From NCBI RefSeq assembly GCF_004297405.1, contig NZ_SCVC01000004.1:1-64000 (forward strand): a stretch of 64,000 bases of DNA. The letters are read 5' to 3'. The position numbers and the translations under genes were made by a program. This stretch comes from Reyranella sp. (GTDB lineage: Bacteria > Pseudomonadota > Alphaproteobacteria > Reyranellales > Reyranellaceae). Under the pieces are notes generated by a model that was given only the letters and a program-made list of their open reading frames with translations, did not search any database and was not told the origin of the DNA. Positions 25,676 to 34,748 of this stretch are shown here, one piece after another (the first letter of the stretch is position 1; the number at the start of each line of letters is the position of its first letter).

Positions 25676-26656
25676 TTAACCCGGAGGCGCAATCTTGGCC
25701 TCCTTGATCACCTGACGCCATTTCTCGGTTTCCACGGCGATGCGCTTGCCGTAGTCGGCGGCGCTACCGCCCACGGTGACGAAGCCGAGATCGACCAGCC
25801 TCTTGTTGACCGTAGGATCGGCGATGGCTTCGCCGAAGGCCGAGTTGAGACGCGCCACCACAGGTTCGGGCGTGCCGCCGGGCGCCATGACGCCGAAGAA
25901 TACCGCCGCCTGCATGCTCGCAGGCAGTCCGGCCTCGGTCACCGTCGGGACGTCGGGCAGCATCGGCGTACGCTTTGCCGCCGCCACCACCAGACCACGC
26001 AGGCGGCCATCCTTCACAGCGATTCCGGTCGGCAGCAGCGTGTCCGAGAAGAGCATGATGTGCCCGCCCAGCACATCCTTGAGCGCATCGGCGCTGCCTT
26101 TGTAGCCGACATGCTCGAGCCTGATACCGGCCTGCGATCGAAGCTGTTCTCCCCACAGATGCGGGATGCTGGCATTGCCCGGCGAGGCATAGCTCACCGG
26201 CTGCGGCTGCTTCTTCGCATAGTCGATCAGCTCGGCAACCGTCTTGAAGGGCGCTTCCTTGTTGCAGGCGAGAAGCAACGGCATATCGACGAAGCCGATC
26301 ACCGGCATGAGATCCTTGGTCGGATCGTAGGGCAGCTTCAGGCCGAACGAACTGTTGGTGGCGATAGTGCCCGGCGAAAGCAGGAGCGTGTAGCCGTCAG
26401 GCTTGGCCTTGGCGACGATCTCGGTCCCGATGATCGTGCCGCCGCCTGGCTTGTTGTCGACCATCACCTGCTGGCCGAGCTTGTTGGAAAGATACTCCGC
26501 CGCAATACGTGCCGAAGTGTCCGTTGCGCCCCCCGGCGCATAAGGGACGACGAAGCGAATTGGCTTGTCGGGGAAGGCCTGCGCGCGCGAAGCCCGTGAC
26601 GCGGTGATCAAGCCCGCAGACGCAACCGTCGCGGCCAAGAGATGGCGACGTTTCAT
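25676..26656 (-). CDS. Bug/TctC-family periplasmic solute-binding protein
   Basis: 326 residues beginning MKRRHLLAATVASAGLITAS, a twin-Arg-like or Sec signal peptide ending at SRAQA. The mature protein starts FPDKPIRFVVPYAPGGATDT, the Bug-family hallmark, and continues with DNKPGGGTIIGTEIVAKAKP and LEHVGYKGSADALKDVLGGH. Bug receptors bind carboxylates for tripartite tricarboxylate transporters, but many are orphans, as here: no TctA or TctB gene is nearby. GGAGG sits 10 nt before the chosen ATG. It is divergent from the TPR-amidase unit, so its ligand may be linked to amidase substrates; that is inference. Confidence 0.92.
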   Translation of the reverse strand: MKRRHLLAATVASAGLITASRASRAQAFPDKPIRFVVPYAPGGATDTSARIAAEYLSNKLGQQVMVDNKPGGGTIIGTEIVAKAKPDGYTLLLSPGTIATNSSFGLKLPYDPTKDLMPVIGFVDMPLLLACNKEAPFKTVAELIDYAKKQPQPVSYASPGNASIPHLWGEQLRSQAGIRLEHVGYKGSADALKDVLGGHIMLFSDTLLPTGIAVKDGRLRGLVVAAAKRTPMLPDVPTVTEAGLPASMQAAVFFGVMAPGGTPEPVVARLNSAFGEAIADPTVNKRLVDLGFVTVGGSAADYGKRIAVETEKWRQVIKEAKIAPPG

Positions 26657-26745
26657 ATTTTCTTTTCCTCCCAGTCTCGTTCTTGTCGTTTTGCCCAACG
26701 TCGCATGGCATGCGAAGCTCACGCAACAGCAATGGGGAGCGAGAC

Positions 26746-28155
26746 GTGGTGCGCGACGGTCAAGAGTTGGAGTTGAGCAATGCCGACGAGGGCGCAGTCG
26801 CGGCGCTCGATTTCGTCAGGCAGGAGTGGCTGGCCTTCGGCAACCGCTTCGCGCCTTTCATCGCTGCCGCCGACAAGGAAGAAAAGTGCCTGATGCTGCC
26901 CCTGGTCGCAGCCGGCCTGATGCTGACCATGTATTCGGATGAAAGCCACGCCGCCGCCAAGCGCTATCTCGCCCGCGCCAAGGCGTCGGCCGCTGGCGCC
27001 AATGCACGCGAACAGGCATGGCTTACCGCCATCGAGAGCTGGATCGGTGGCGATCTCGATCGCAGCGCCGATGCTTTCGAAAAAATCGTGACCGAATGGC
27101 CACGCGATCTCCTGGCCGCCAAGCTCGCGCAGATCCACGCCTTCAACCGCGGTGACTCCGAAGGCCTGCTGCGCGTCGGGGAGCAGATCGCAGCCGCCAA
27201 CGACAACCGTTTCGTCCTGGCGATGCACGCCTTTGGATTGGAAGAGTGCAATCGCCTCGACGAAGCGGAGGCCCTCGCCCGCAAGGCCGTCGCCCTGGAT
27301 CGTCATGACCCCTGGGCGCATCACGCCATCGCCCATTGCCTGGAAGCCCGCGGCAAGATGCTGGAGGGCGTGGCCTTCCTGCACTCGATGTCCGACACCT
27401 GGGAGAGCTGCAACTCCTTCATGTCCACCCACAATTGGTGGCATCTCGCGTTGTTCCTGATCGATCTGGATCGCACCGACGAAGCGCTGGCACTTTACGA
27501 TCAGCGCGTCTGGGGTGTCTGGAAGGAATTCTGCGAGGACCAGATCAATGCCATCTCGCTGCTGGCGCGCCTCGAACTGCGCGGTGTCGATGTCGGCAGC
27601 CGCTGGGCCGATCTCGCCCTCTACCTGAAGCCGCGCCTGCACGAGCACTACTCGGCCTTTCACGACGTCCACTACCTCTATGGCCTCGCTCGCGCTGGCG
27701 AACAGAGCGCCGTCACCGAGATGCTGGCGAGCCTCGAGGACCGGGCCGAACGCGCCAAGCCCTTCGAACGCGAGACCTGGGCCGATTGTACGGTGCCGCT
27801 GGCGCACGGTCTTGCCGCACATGCCAAGGGAGAGCATGCGAATGCTGCCCGCCTGCTTGGCCAAGCGATGCCGCATCTACGCACCCTGGGCGGCTCGATC
27901 GCCCAACGCACCCTGTTCGGCGCTATCCATCTCGATGCGTTGACCCGCTCCGGCTGGAACGATGCGGCGCTGGCCATCCTGCAGGCCGATGAGCGCGAAA
28001 GGCCTTCGGTCCCGGCGACCAAGCGTGCTCTGGCCGATCTCTACAAGAAAGTCGGCCGCACCGAGCAGGCGCTGGCCGCCGAATATCAGGCCGAGCAGCT
28101 AGCCCGCCGCTACCGGGCCGCAGCTCAAAGAGGAATGACGGGGGAAACGGCATGA
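26746..28155 (+). CDS. Tetratricopeptide-repeat protein, TTC38-like
   Basis: 469 residues of helical TPR-like pairs. Characteristic segments are RFVLAMHAFGLEECNRLDEA, DPWAHHAIAHCLEARGKMLE, the conserved NSFMSTHNWWHLALFLIDL, and YSAFHDVHYLYGLARAG. These match the TTC38 family, found in bacteria and animals, of unknown biochemical role. The start is taken at GTG 26746, with GGAG 6 nt upstream; the frame is open to 26683. Its stop overlaps the first amidase start by 4 nt (ATGA), so the products are likely made together and may interact. Confidence 0.8.
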   Translation: MVRDGQELELSNADEGAVAALDFVRQEWLAFGNRFAPFIAAADKEEKCLMLPLVAAGLMLTMYSDESHAAAKRYLARAKASAAGANAREQAWLTAIESWIGGDLDRSADAFEKIVTEWPRDLLAAKLAQIHAFNRGDSEGLLRVGEQIAAANDNRFVLAMHAFGLEECNRLDEAEALARKAVALDRHDPWAHHAIAHCLEARGKMLEGVAFLHSMSDTWESCNSFMSTHNWWHLALFLIDLDRTDEALALYDQRVWGVWKEFCEDQINAISLLARLELRGVDVGSRWADLALYLKPRLHEHYSAFHDVHYLYGLARAGEQSAVTEMLASLEDRAERAKPFERETWADCTVPLAHGLAAHAKGEHANAARLLGQAMPHLRTLGGSIAQRTLFGAIHLDALTRSGWNDAALAILQADERERPSVPATKRALADLYKKVGRTEQALAAEYQAEQLARRYRAAAQRGMTGETA

Positions 28156-29561
28156 CGACGGATCTCACACAGACAAGCGCGGCCAGGCTCGGGAAGCTCT
28201 ACCACAAGGGCAAAGCTTCGCCGGTCGAGACGATGAAAGCCGTCCTGGCGCGCGCCGATCGTCTCGCCCCGACGATCAATGCCCTCTGCCGGATCGATGC
28301 TGACCGATCGCTGGCCGCCGCACGCGAGTCCGAGAAACGCTGGCAGAAAGGCAAGGCACTGTCGCCGCTCGACGGCGTACCGGTCTCGATCAAGGAACTG
28401 GTGCGAGTGAAGGGCTGGCCGGCTTCGATGGGCAGCAAGCTCACCGACAAGGCGCCGGCCGATGCCGATGCACCCGTCGTCGCACGCCTGCGCGAAGCCG
28501 GTGCCATCGTGTTCGCGCAAAGCACCAGCTCGGAATACGGCCACAAGGGCGTCACCGATACGCCGCTGCACGGCATCACACGCAATCCGTGGAACCCAGA
28601 GCGCACGCCGGGCGGGTCCTCGGGCGGCGCGGGTGCAGCTGTAGCGGCTGGGCTGGGGCCGATCGCCATTGGCACCGATGGGGGCGGTTCGGTCCGTATT
28701 CCCGCGAGCTTCACCGGTCTGGTCGGGCTCAAGGCCACCTTCGGTCGCGTGCCGGCCTGGCCGCCGTCGATGACCGGCGATCTTTCCAACACCGGTCCGA
28801 TGTGTCGCACGGCGCTCGACTGCGCGCTGATGATGAACGTCATCAGCAGGCCCGACGCGCGCGATCCCCATGCGTTGCCCGAAAACGACACCGACTATGC
28901 CGACAAGCTCGGCAAGAAGCTGAAGAAGCTCAAGATCGGCTTCATTCTGCGCTTCGGCGATCATCCCGTCGATATCGAGGTCGCCGCCATGGTGACCCGC
29001 GCCGCCCGTCAGTTCGAAAAGCTCGGCTGCACGGTTGAGGAGGTCGAAGCGCCCTTCCCCTACGCTGACGCCAGTCGCGCCTTCGTGGTCCACTGGCTGT
29101 CCGCCCTGCAGCGCCTGCTGCAGCTCTTCCCCGAGGAGCGGCATCACGAATTCGACCCCAGCCTGCTCGCCGGCGCCAAGGCTGGCCTGCGCTATACGCT
29201 GCAGGATGTCGTGAATGCCCAGGTGACACGCCGGGACCTCGCCATCGCCTGGAACCTCTTCTTCGCCAAGTACGATCTACTGCTGTCGCCGACTGTCGCG
29301 GTACAGCCCTTCGAAGCCGGCAAAAATCTACCCGACGGGCCGGACGGCAAGGCCAACGTGATGTGGTCGCCCTATACGCCGCAGTTCAACCTGACGCGCC
29401 ATCCCGCGGCTTCCGTGCCTTGCGGCCTGTCGCGTCAGGGATTGCCGATCGGCCTGCAGATTGCTTCTGGCCACTACAAGGATGCGCTCGTGTTGCGCGC
29501 GGCCGCGGCTTATGCCGCGGCGCATCCGCTCAAATTCACTGTCCTTCCGGAGACCAAGTAA
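28152..29561 (+). CDS. Amidase-signature hydrolase 1
   Basis: 469 residues of the amidase signature family. The Ser-cisSer-Lys triad is visible: Lys in PVSIKELVRVK (about residue 81), cis-Ser in RTPGGSSGGAGAAVAAGLG (about 156), and nucleophile Ser in GTDGGGSVRIPASFTG (about 180). It hydrolyses an amide to acid and ammonia; the substrate is unknown. It is translationally coupled to the TPR protein upstream and abuts a second amidase gene that shares its layout, so a tandem duplication is likely. Confidence 0.92.
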   Translation: MTTDLTQTSAARLGKLYHKGKASPVETMKAVLARADRLAPTINALCRIDADRSLAAARESEKRWQKGKALSPLDGVPVSIKELVRVKGWPASMGSKLTDKAPADADAPVVARLREAGAIVFAQSTSSEYGHKGVTDTPLHGITRNPWNPERTPGGSSGGAGAAVAAGLGPIAIGTDGGGSVRIPASFTGLVGLKATFGRVPAWPPSMTGDLSNTGPMCRTALDCALMMNVISRPDARDPHALPENDTDYADKLGKKLKKLKIGFILRFGDHPVDIEVAAMVTRAARQFEKLGCTVEEVEAPFPYADASRAFVVHWLSALQRLLQLFPEERHHEFDPSLLAGAKAGLRYTLQDVVNAQVTRRDLAIAWNLFFAKYDLLLSPTVAVQPFEAGKNLPDGPDGKANVMWSPYTPQFNLTRHPAASVPCGLSRQGLPIGLQIASGHYKDALVLRAAAAYAAAHPLKFTVLPETK

Positions 29562-30983
29562 ATGACTGCCGACCTTGCGATGATGCCGGCCCACGAGCTG
29601 GTGAAACTCTATAAGGCCCGCAAGGCCTCGCCGGTCGAGGCGACCAAGTCGGCACTGGCGCGCGTCGACGCGTTCAATCCGCAGCTCAATGCCTTCCAGC
29701 ATCTCGATCCCGACTCGGCGCTGCGCCAGGCACGCGCCTCCGAGAAACGCTGGAAGAAGGGCGGCAAGAGGCTCTCCGACATCGACGGCGTGCCGATCAC
29801 CATCAAGGACATGGTGCTGACCAAGGGCATGCCGACGCGCATGGGCAGCCTCGCCACCGACGCCGATGGTCCCTGGACCGTCGATGCCCCTGTGGCGCAG
29901 CGGTTGCGCGAGGCGGGCACTGTCCTGCTCGGCAAGACCACCTCGCCGGAATATGGCTGGAAGGGCGTGACCGATTCCGGCCTCTATGGCGCCACGCACA
30001 ATCCCTGGAAGATCGGCCGCACGCCGGGCGGTTCCTCCGGCGGCGGCACGGCCGCCGAGGCGGTCGGCATGGGCAATCTCGCGGTCGGCACCGATGGCGC
30101 CGGTTCCGTCCGCATCCCCTGCTCCTTTTCCGGCATCTTCGGGCTGAAGCCAACGCAGGCGCGCGTGCCGCTCTATCCGCCGTCAGCACAGGGCACGCTC
30201 TCCCATATCGGGCCGATGACACGCACCGTGCGCGACGCCGCCATGATGATGAACGTCATGGCACGGCCCGATCCGCGCGATCCCTATGGTCGGCCCGACG
30301 ATGCCGAGGATTACCTCAAGGGTTTCGACAAGGGCGTGAAGGGCCTCCGGATCGCCTATTCGCCCAATCTCGGCTTCGTTGAGCGCGAGAAGATCGACCG
30401 CGATGTTTCCCAGGCTGTCGAGAATGCCGTGAAAGTGTTTAAAACCCTGGGTGCCAAGATCGTCGAAGACTCACCCGACCTGATGGGCCTCGACCCGCGG
30501 CGCATCCTGAACGCGCACTGGCAGTCGAATGTCGCCATTCTTGCCAAGAGCTTCAGCGAAGAGAAACGGGCGTTGATGGATCCGGGCCTGCTGAAGGCGG
30601 CCGAAGTCGGCGCCAACCTCGGACAGGAGGCGGTCGTCACCGCCATCCACCAGCGCCAAACCGTAGCTGCGATCATGAACCAGTTCATGGCCAAGTACGA
30701 TCTGCTGCTGACGCCGACCATGCCGATGACAGCCTTCGCGGTGAACGAGAATGGAGCCTGGGGCGGCGACGGTGTCGACATCGGCTGGACGCCCTTCACC
30801 CTCACCTTCAACCTGACCCGCCAGCCGGCCGCCACCATCCCCTGCGGCCTCGACCGCGAGGGCATGCCGATCGGCCTGCAGATCGTGGGCGGCCATGCCC
30901 GCGACGCTCTGGTCCTTCGGGCGGCCGCCGCCTACGAGCGCGTACGGCCGATCCCGGCACCGCCGATGGCGCATCAGATCTGA
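29562..30983 (+). CDS. Amidase-signature hydrolase 2 (paralogue)
   Basis: 473 residues with the same triad as its neighbour: Lys in PITIKDMVLTKG, cis-Ser in RTPGGSSGGGTAAEAVGMG and nucleophile in GTDGAGSVRIPCSFSG. It shares many identical stretches with the upstream amidase (LVKLYKARKASPVEATK against LGKLYHKGKASPVETMK; YDLLLTPT against YDLLLSPT). The two differ in the variable region around 290-350, so their substrates probably differ. Its ATG begins on the base after the preceding stop. A hairpin follows its own stop directly. Confidence 0.92.
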   Translation: MTADLAMMPAHELVKLYKARKASPVEATKSALARVDAFNPQLNAFQHLDPDSALRQARASEKRWKKGGKRLSDIDGVPITIKDMVLTKGMPTRMGSLATDADGPWTVDAPVAQRLREAGTVLLGKTTSPEYGWKGVTDSGLYGATHNPWKIGRTPGGSSGGGTAAEAVGMGNLAVGTDGAGSVRIPCSFSGIFGLKPTQARVPLYPPSAQGTLSHIGPMTRTVRDAAMMMNVMARPDPRDPYGRPDDAEDYLKGFDKGVKGLRIAYSPNLGFVEREKIDRDVSQAVENAVKVFKTLGAKIVEDSPDLMGLDPRRILNAHWQSNVAILAKSFSEEKRALMDPGLLKAAEVGANLGQEAVVTAIHQRQTVAAIMNQFMAKYDLLLTPTMPMTAFAVNENGAWGGDGVDIGWTPFTLTFNLTRQPAATIPCGLDREGMPIGLQIVGGHARDALVLRAAAAYERVRPIPAPPMAHQI

Positions 30984-31032
30984 CACCTCCAAGAGGTGAC
31001 GCGCTATAGTCAGAGCATGGCAGGCCATGCTC
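30984..31032. promoter_or_regulatory. Hairpin after amidase 2 and palindrome before the next gene
   Basis: CACCTC-CAA-GAGGTG (30984-30998) forms a 6-bp hairpin directly after the amidase stop. GAGCATGGC-AG-GCCATGCTC (31013-31032) has 9-bp perfect arms and lies 31 nt before the next ATG, just after a TATAGT that could be a -10 box (31005-31010). The second looks like an operator over the transcription start; the first may be a weak terminator without a T-run. Confidence 0.45.
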
Positions 31033-31063
31033 CGACACAACCGGGCGCACCGGCGAGCGGGCC

Positions 31064-31618
31064 ATGACGAGCCGCCGGCGCACCCTGGTCTATGCAGCCA
31101 TCGTCGCGGCTCAGGTCGGCGCGCTCGCCTATGCCGCGCGCTGGGCGGAGGACAGGGCGGCTCTCGGACATACGGACTCGCTAGGGTGGCGACCCTTTCC
31201 CTGGCCTTTCCCGCCCGAGCCCTGGCCGGCCGGCCGCGCCTGGACCGGCGATGATCACGACGTCTATGTGCAGTTGAAGCCCAACCTCTGTGCCGATTGC
31301 CAGACCGAAATCCTGACCGACGAAGCGGTCGATCGTGCTGTCGACATCCAGCGGCTCGATCCACGGTTCGAGCCCGTGGGACCCGGCAGTCGCATTCGCA
31401 TCACCGACCTGTTCGGCCGCGCGCGGACCTACTGCCACAAAAGACGCAACGGCTCTCTGCGTTATGCCGAGGGCGTTGCCTTCACCTACAAATGCGATCT
31501 CATCGTCGCCATCGTCGACGGCAATGTCTCCGATCCGCAGAAGCGCAAGGCCGGACGCGACTTCCTCGAATCGAACACACCGCAAGTCTGGCTGCTCAAG
31601 CAGCTCGAGGGGCGGTGA
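31064..31618 (+). CDS. Membrane-anchored or secreted protein of unknown function
   Basis: 184 residues. One hydrophobic N-terminal segment (about 8-25, LVYAAIVAAQVGALAYAARW) serves as a signal anchor. The rest is soluble and mostly polar, with cysteines in NLCADCQTEI, RTYCHKRR and TYKCDLI; two CxxC-like positions could bind metal or form disulfides. I do not recognise a family. The final 23 nt overlap the convergent MFS gene. The palindrome upstream suggests its own regulation. Confidence 0.6.
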   Translation: MTSRRRTLVYAAIVAAQVGALAYAARWAEDRAALGHTDSLGWRPFPWPFPPEPWPAGRAWTGDDHDVYVQLKPNLCADCQTEILTDEAVDRAVDIQRLDPRFEPVGPGSRIRITDLFGRARTYCHKRRNGSLRYAEGVAFTYKCDLIVAIVDGNVSDPQKRKAGRDFLESNTPQVWLLKQLEGR

Positions 31619-32762
31619 CGGCGATAAGGACCACAAGGCCGAGTGCCATCGCTCCCGCCGTGAAACCCAGTGGCCCGTTCATTGTGACTTCGTAGAGCCC
31701 TGCCCCCACCAGGGGTCCGATAATCCATGCAGCAGACACGGCGGCCTGGAGTTGGCCGGCAACTCTTCCCTGCCGGTTGCCGCTACTCACCAACGAGGCC
31801 CCCGCAGTCAACCCGGATTGGGTGGCCGCAAAGCCAATGCCCATCAGCCCGAAGGAGAGCATCAGCCAGCCGAAATCGGGCGCCATCAGACAGGCAACGC
31901 TGGTCACACCGCAAACGACGAGGCCGGTCGACATCAGTTTACCGGGCGACCATTTGAGGAGACGCACGACGAAGGCCTGGAAGACGAACGACGAGGTGGC
32001 GAAGGTCAGGCTGACCAGGCTCGCCTGTTGCACCGCCTCGATCGTGTCGACCTTGAGGGTGTCCTGAACATAGAAGGCGTTCGTTGCCTGCAGGCCGGCA
32101 AAGGCGAAATGAAAGACGAAGGCGAGCGCCAGATAGGGCGTGATCCTGCCGGCGCTCGCCATCGGCGGAGACGTGTTCATCGCAGGCGTGGGCGGCAGGT
32201 CACACAGGAGAGCGACGACAACGATGGCGGTCAGCACCGTCAAGATACAGGCCACCAGAGGCGCCACGGCAAAGCCGTACTCGACCAGGAGCGCCACCAG
32301 CACGGGACCGACCACCGTCCCCAGACCGAAGGCGGCGCCGACCATGGCCACACCGGCTGCCCGATCGCGATGGCTGGTGATATCCGCCATGTAGGCCGTG
32401 GCTGCGGGCTGCACGCCGCCGCAAAGAAAGCCATAGACCGTTCGCGCGCCGAACAGGGCCAGAAAGGCGACGAAGACGTCGACGTCACCTTTCTTCAAGG
32501 TGAACAGGGCACCGAACAGCAGCAGAGACGCGGCAGCGCCGACTAATCCCGACAGGATTACCGGACGCCGCCCTCGTTCATCGGCGAACCGGCCCCAGCG
32601 TGACGAGGTGAGCGCGAACAGAAAAGCCGACGAGGCGATGATGACGCCGACCTGAAACTCGCTAAGCCCGATGCTGCGGCCGAACAACCCCACGGTCGCG
32701 TGGATCGTCACATTGCCCAGCGTCATGACGAAAACGGCAAGAAGAACGACGATGGAGGCCAT
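31596..32762 (-). CDS. MFS transporter (DHA1/TetA-like)
   Basis: 388 residues with 12 predicted helices. The loop 2-3 motif A reads SSRWGRFADERGRRPVILSG, and TM5 carries GAAFGLGTVVGPVLVALL, the motif C of drug-type antiporters. It belongs to proton-driven efflux of small molecules, substrate unknown. It is alone on its strand between the orphan protein and the MetE-like gene; the 103-nt gap upstream contains a small CTTCGC/GCGAAG hairpin. Confidence 0.85.
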   Translation of the reverse strand: MASIVVLLAVFVMTLGNVTIHATVGLFGRSIGLSEFQVGVIIASSAFLFALTSSRWGRFADERGRRPVILSGLVGAAASLLLFGALFTLKKGDVDVFVAFLALFGARTVYGFLCGGVQPAATAYMADITSHRDRAAGVAMVGAAFGLGTVVGPVLVALLVEYGFAVAPLVACILTVLTAIVVVALLCDLPPTPAMNTSPPMASAGRITPYLALAFVFHFAFAGLQATNAFYVQDTLKVDTIEAVQQASLVSLTFATSSFVFQAFVVRLLKWSPGKLMSTGLVVCGVTSVACLMAPDFGWLMLSFGLMGIGFAATQSGLTAGASLVSSGNRQGRVAGQLQAAVSAAWIIGPLVGAGLYEVTMNGPLGFTAGAMALGLVVLIAVTAPRAA

Positions 32763-32849
32763 CGCGCAACTTTCGCCGCTTCGCCTGCGCGAAGTGAAAT
32801 GACAAATGATTTCTCAGTGTTACGGTTGATTACCCGGCATTACTGGCCA

Positions 32850-32866
32850 ATGCCGTCCGACGGCAT
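32850..32866. terminator. Hairpin at the end of the MetE-like gene
   Basis: ATGCCGTC-C-GACGGCAT: 8-bp arms around one base, touching the stop codon of the MetE-like gene. No T-tract follows on either strand, so it is a possible Rho-aided end or an mRNA-stabilising hairpin. Confidence 0.35.
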
Positions 32867-33966
32867 CATCCCCAAACGTCCTTTGCCACCTCGACGCAGC
32901 GCGCGAGTTTGGCCCACTGCTCCTTCTCGGCAAGGAGATTGCCTTCCTCCGTGCTGGCGAAGCCGCATTGCGGCGACAGGCAGAGCTGGTCCAGGTTCGC
33001 GAACTTGGCAGCCTCGTCGAGGCGACGCTTGAGCGAGTCCTTGTCCTCCAGCGTACCGGTCTTGGACGTCATGACGCCGAGCACGGCGAGCTTGTTCTTG
33101 GGCAGCATGCGCAGCGGCTCGAAGCCACCGGCGCGCTCACTGTCGTACTCCATGAAGTAGGCATCGACGCCCATCTTGTTGAACAACACGTCGGCCACCG
33201 GTTCGTAGCCACCCTGCGCCATCCAGGTCGACCGGAAGTTGCCACGGCAGAGATGCATGGAGATGGTCATGCCAGGCGTGCGACCGGAAACGGCGGCATT
33301 AACCAGATCGGCGTAGATGTGCAGCAGCTTGTCGGGATCGTCGCCGCGGCCGCGCAGGTACTCGCGCTGCGCCGGGTCGCAGAGATAGGCGACGAAGACC
33401 TCGTCGAGCTGAAGATACGTGCAGCCCGCTTCGCCGAAAGCGCGCACCGCCTTGGCGTAGGCCTTGCCGAGATCCTCGAAGAACGGCTCCATCTCCGGAT
33501 AGACCGACCGCTCGATCGCCGCCCGGCCGCCGCGATAGTGCAGCGCCGTCGGCGACGGAATGGTCATCTTCGGCACTGTTTTGGCGACCGACTTCAGGAA
33601 CCTGAAATGCTCGACCATCGGGTGATCGGTGAAATCGATCTTGCCGTGGACATGTAGTCCTTCGGCCTTGGTCTCGGTTCCCTTGAACTGCAGGCCTTGC
33701 GCCACGCTCACCAGTTCGACACCATCGAGGCCCGCCAGGAAATCGTAGTGCCACCAGGAGCGGCGGAACTCGCCATCGGTCACAGCCTGCAGGCCGATCT
33801 CCTCCTGCCTGGCGACCAGCTTCCGGATCTCGGCATCCTCGACCGCCTTCAGCTCGGCCGGCGTGATCTCGCCCGTGGCACGCTTTGTGCGCGCAGCCTT
33901 GAGCGGCGGAGAGCGCAGGAGGCTGCCGACCTGGTCGGCACGAAACGGCGGCTTGGTCCGCTTCAT
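32866..33966 (-). CDS. MetE C-terminal-like (UROD/MetE superfamily) methyltransferase
   Basis: 366 residues resembling the C-terminal catalytic half of cobalamin-independent methionine synthase, as in stand-alone MetE-like proteins. Seen are FRADQVGSLLRSP at the N-terminus, TYLQLDEVFVAYL, SMHLCRGNFRSTW (zinc-type His and Cys), MEYDSERAGGFEPL and a final LSPQCGFASTEEGNLL with the last zinc Cys. Relatives transfer methyl or alkyl groups to thiols, including epoxyalkane:CoM transferase. Its ATG at 33966 overlaps the SDR stop by 4 nt; a longer start is excluded for that reason. The partnership with a Rieske oxygenase hints at demethylation chemistry. Confidence 0.82.
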   Translation of the reverse strand: MKRTKPPFRADQVGSLLRSPPLKAARTKRATGEITPAELKAVEDAEIRKLVARQEEIGLQAVTDGEFRRSWWHYDFLAGLDGVELVSVAQGLQFKGTETKAEGLHVHGKIDFTDHPMVEHFRFLKSVAKTVPKMTIPSPTALHYRGGRAAIERSVYPEMEPFFEDLGKAYAKAVRAFGEAGCTYLQLDEVFVAYLCDPAQREYLRGRGDDPDKLLHIYADLVNAAVSGRTPGMTISMHLCRGNFRSTWMAQGGYEPVADVLFNKMGVDAYFMEYDSERAGGFEPLRMLPKNKLAVLGVMTSKTGTLEDKDSLKRRLDEAAKFANLDQLCLSPQCGFASTEEGNLLAEKEQWAKLARCVEVAKDVWG

Positions 33967-34748
33967 AGGGCATACCCTCCATCGATCATCAGAGTTTGGC
34001 CGGTGATCCATCGCGCACGGGCCGACGCCAGGAACACCACGCCTTCGGCCACTTCCTCTGCCGTGCCCAGTCGCTTGAGCGCCTTGGCCTGCCGCGACGC
34101 TTCGAGGAAACGCTCGTCGAAATCGCCACGCTCGACCAGCGCATGGTAGAGCCCGTCGGTGATCACGCCGACCCCGACGGCATTGGCCCGCACGCCGAAG
34201 CGGCCCTCTTCAGCGGCGATGGCTTTCACGATCTGCTCGATCGCGGCCTTGGGCGCGGCACTCAAGATATCCTTGGTGGCGTAGCGACGGATGGCCGGCG
34301 TCACGATCGCGGTGAAGCTGCCTTTGGTGGTTCTCAAATGAGGAAGAGCGGCCTGAACCAATTGATAACAACCGAAAGCATCGTGCTCCATCACCTCGCG
34401 GAAGGTCGCTGCCGGCTGCTGGCTGACGAAGCGCATGGGAATGTAGGGACCGGCGGCATAGATCGCCGTATGCACGCCGCCGAAATGCTGGCCCGCCTCG
34501 TCGACGAACTGCTTCACCAGGGCTTCATCGCGCAGATCGACCTGGCCGACATGGACCTCGCGGCCGGCGCGGCGGACGCGGGTGGCCGTCTCCTCGGCGC
34601 CGCCGACGTTACTGAAATAATTGAGCGCGATATCGCAGCCGCGTTCGGCGAGTTGCAGCGCAATGGCGCGGCCGATCCCGCCGGATCCACCGATCACGAC
34701 GGCACAGCCGCTCGACGGGAAGTCGGGCAGCCGTTCGGGGGCGGTCAC
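33963..34748 (-). CDS. SDR-family protein with altered active site
   Basis: 261 residues with a clear Rossmann start VVIGGSGGIGRAIALQLAER and an SDR-like end ITGQTLMIDGGYAL. The catalytic residues differ from the family: NNAG is YAAG, the catalytic Ser position reads AIVTP (Thr150), and the Tyr of YxxxK is Ser163 (SAAPK, Lys167 kept). It may bind NAD(P) without acting as a classical dehydrogenase, or may use other residues. It overlaps both neighbours by 4 nt (Rieske gene upstream, MetE-like downstream), so the three proteins are co-translated. Confidence 0.82.
   Translation of the reverse strand: MTAPERLPDFPSSGCAVVIGGSGGIGRAIALQLAERGCDIALNYFSNVGGAEETATRVRRAGREVHVGQVDLRDEALVKQFVDEAGQHFGGVHTAIYAAGPYIPMRFVSQQPAATFREVMEHDAFGCYQLVQAALPHLRTTKGSFTAIVTPAIRRYATKDILSAAPKAAIEQIVKAIAAEEGRFGVRANAVGVGVITDGLYHALVERGDFDERFLEASRQAKALKRLGTAEEVAEGVVFLASARARWITGQTLMIDGGYAL

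Noticed and set aside
26719-27876. 385-residue minus-strand open frame
   Set aside because: Antisense to the TTC38-like gene; no domain and shadow-like composition.
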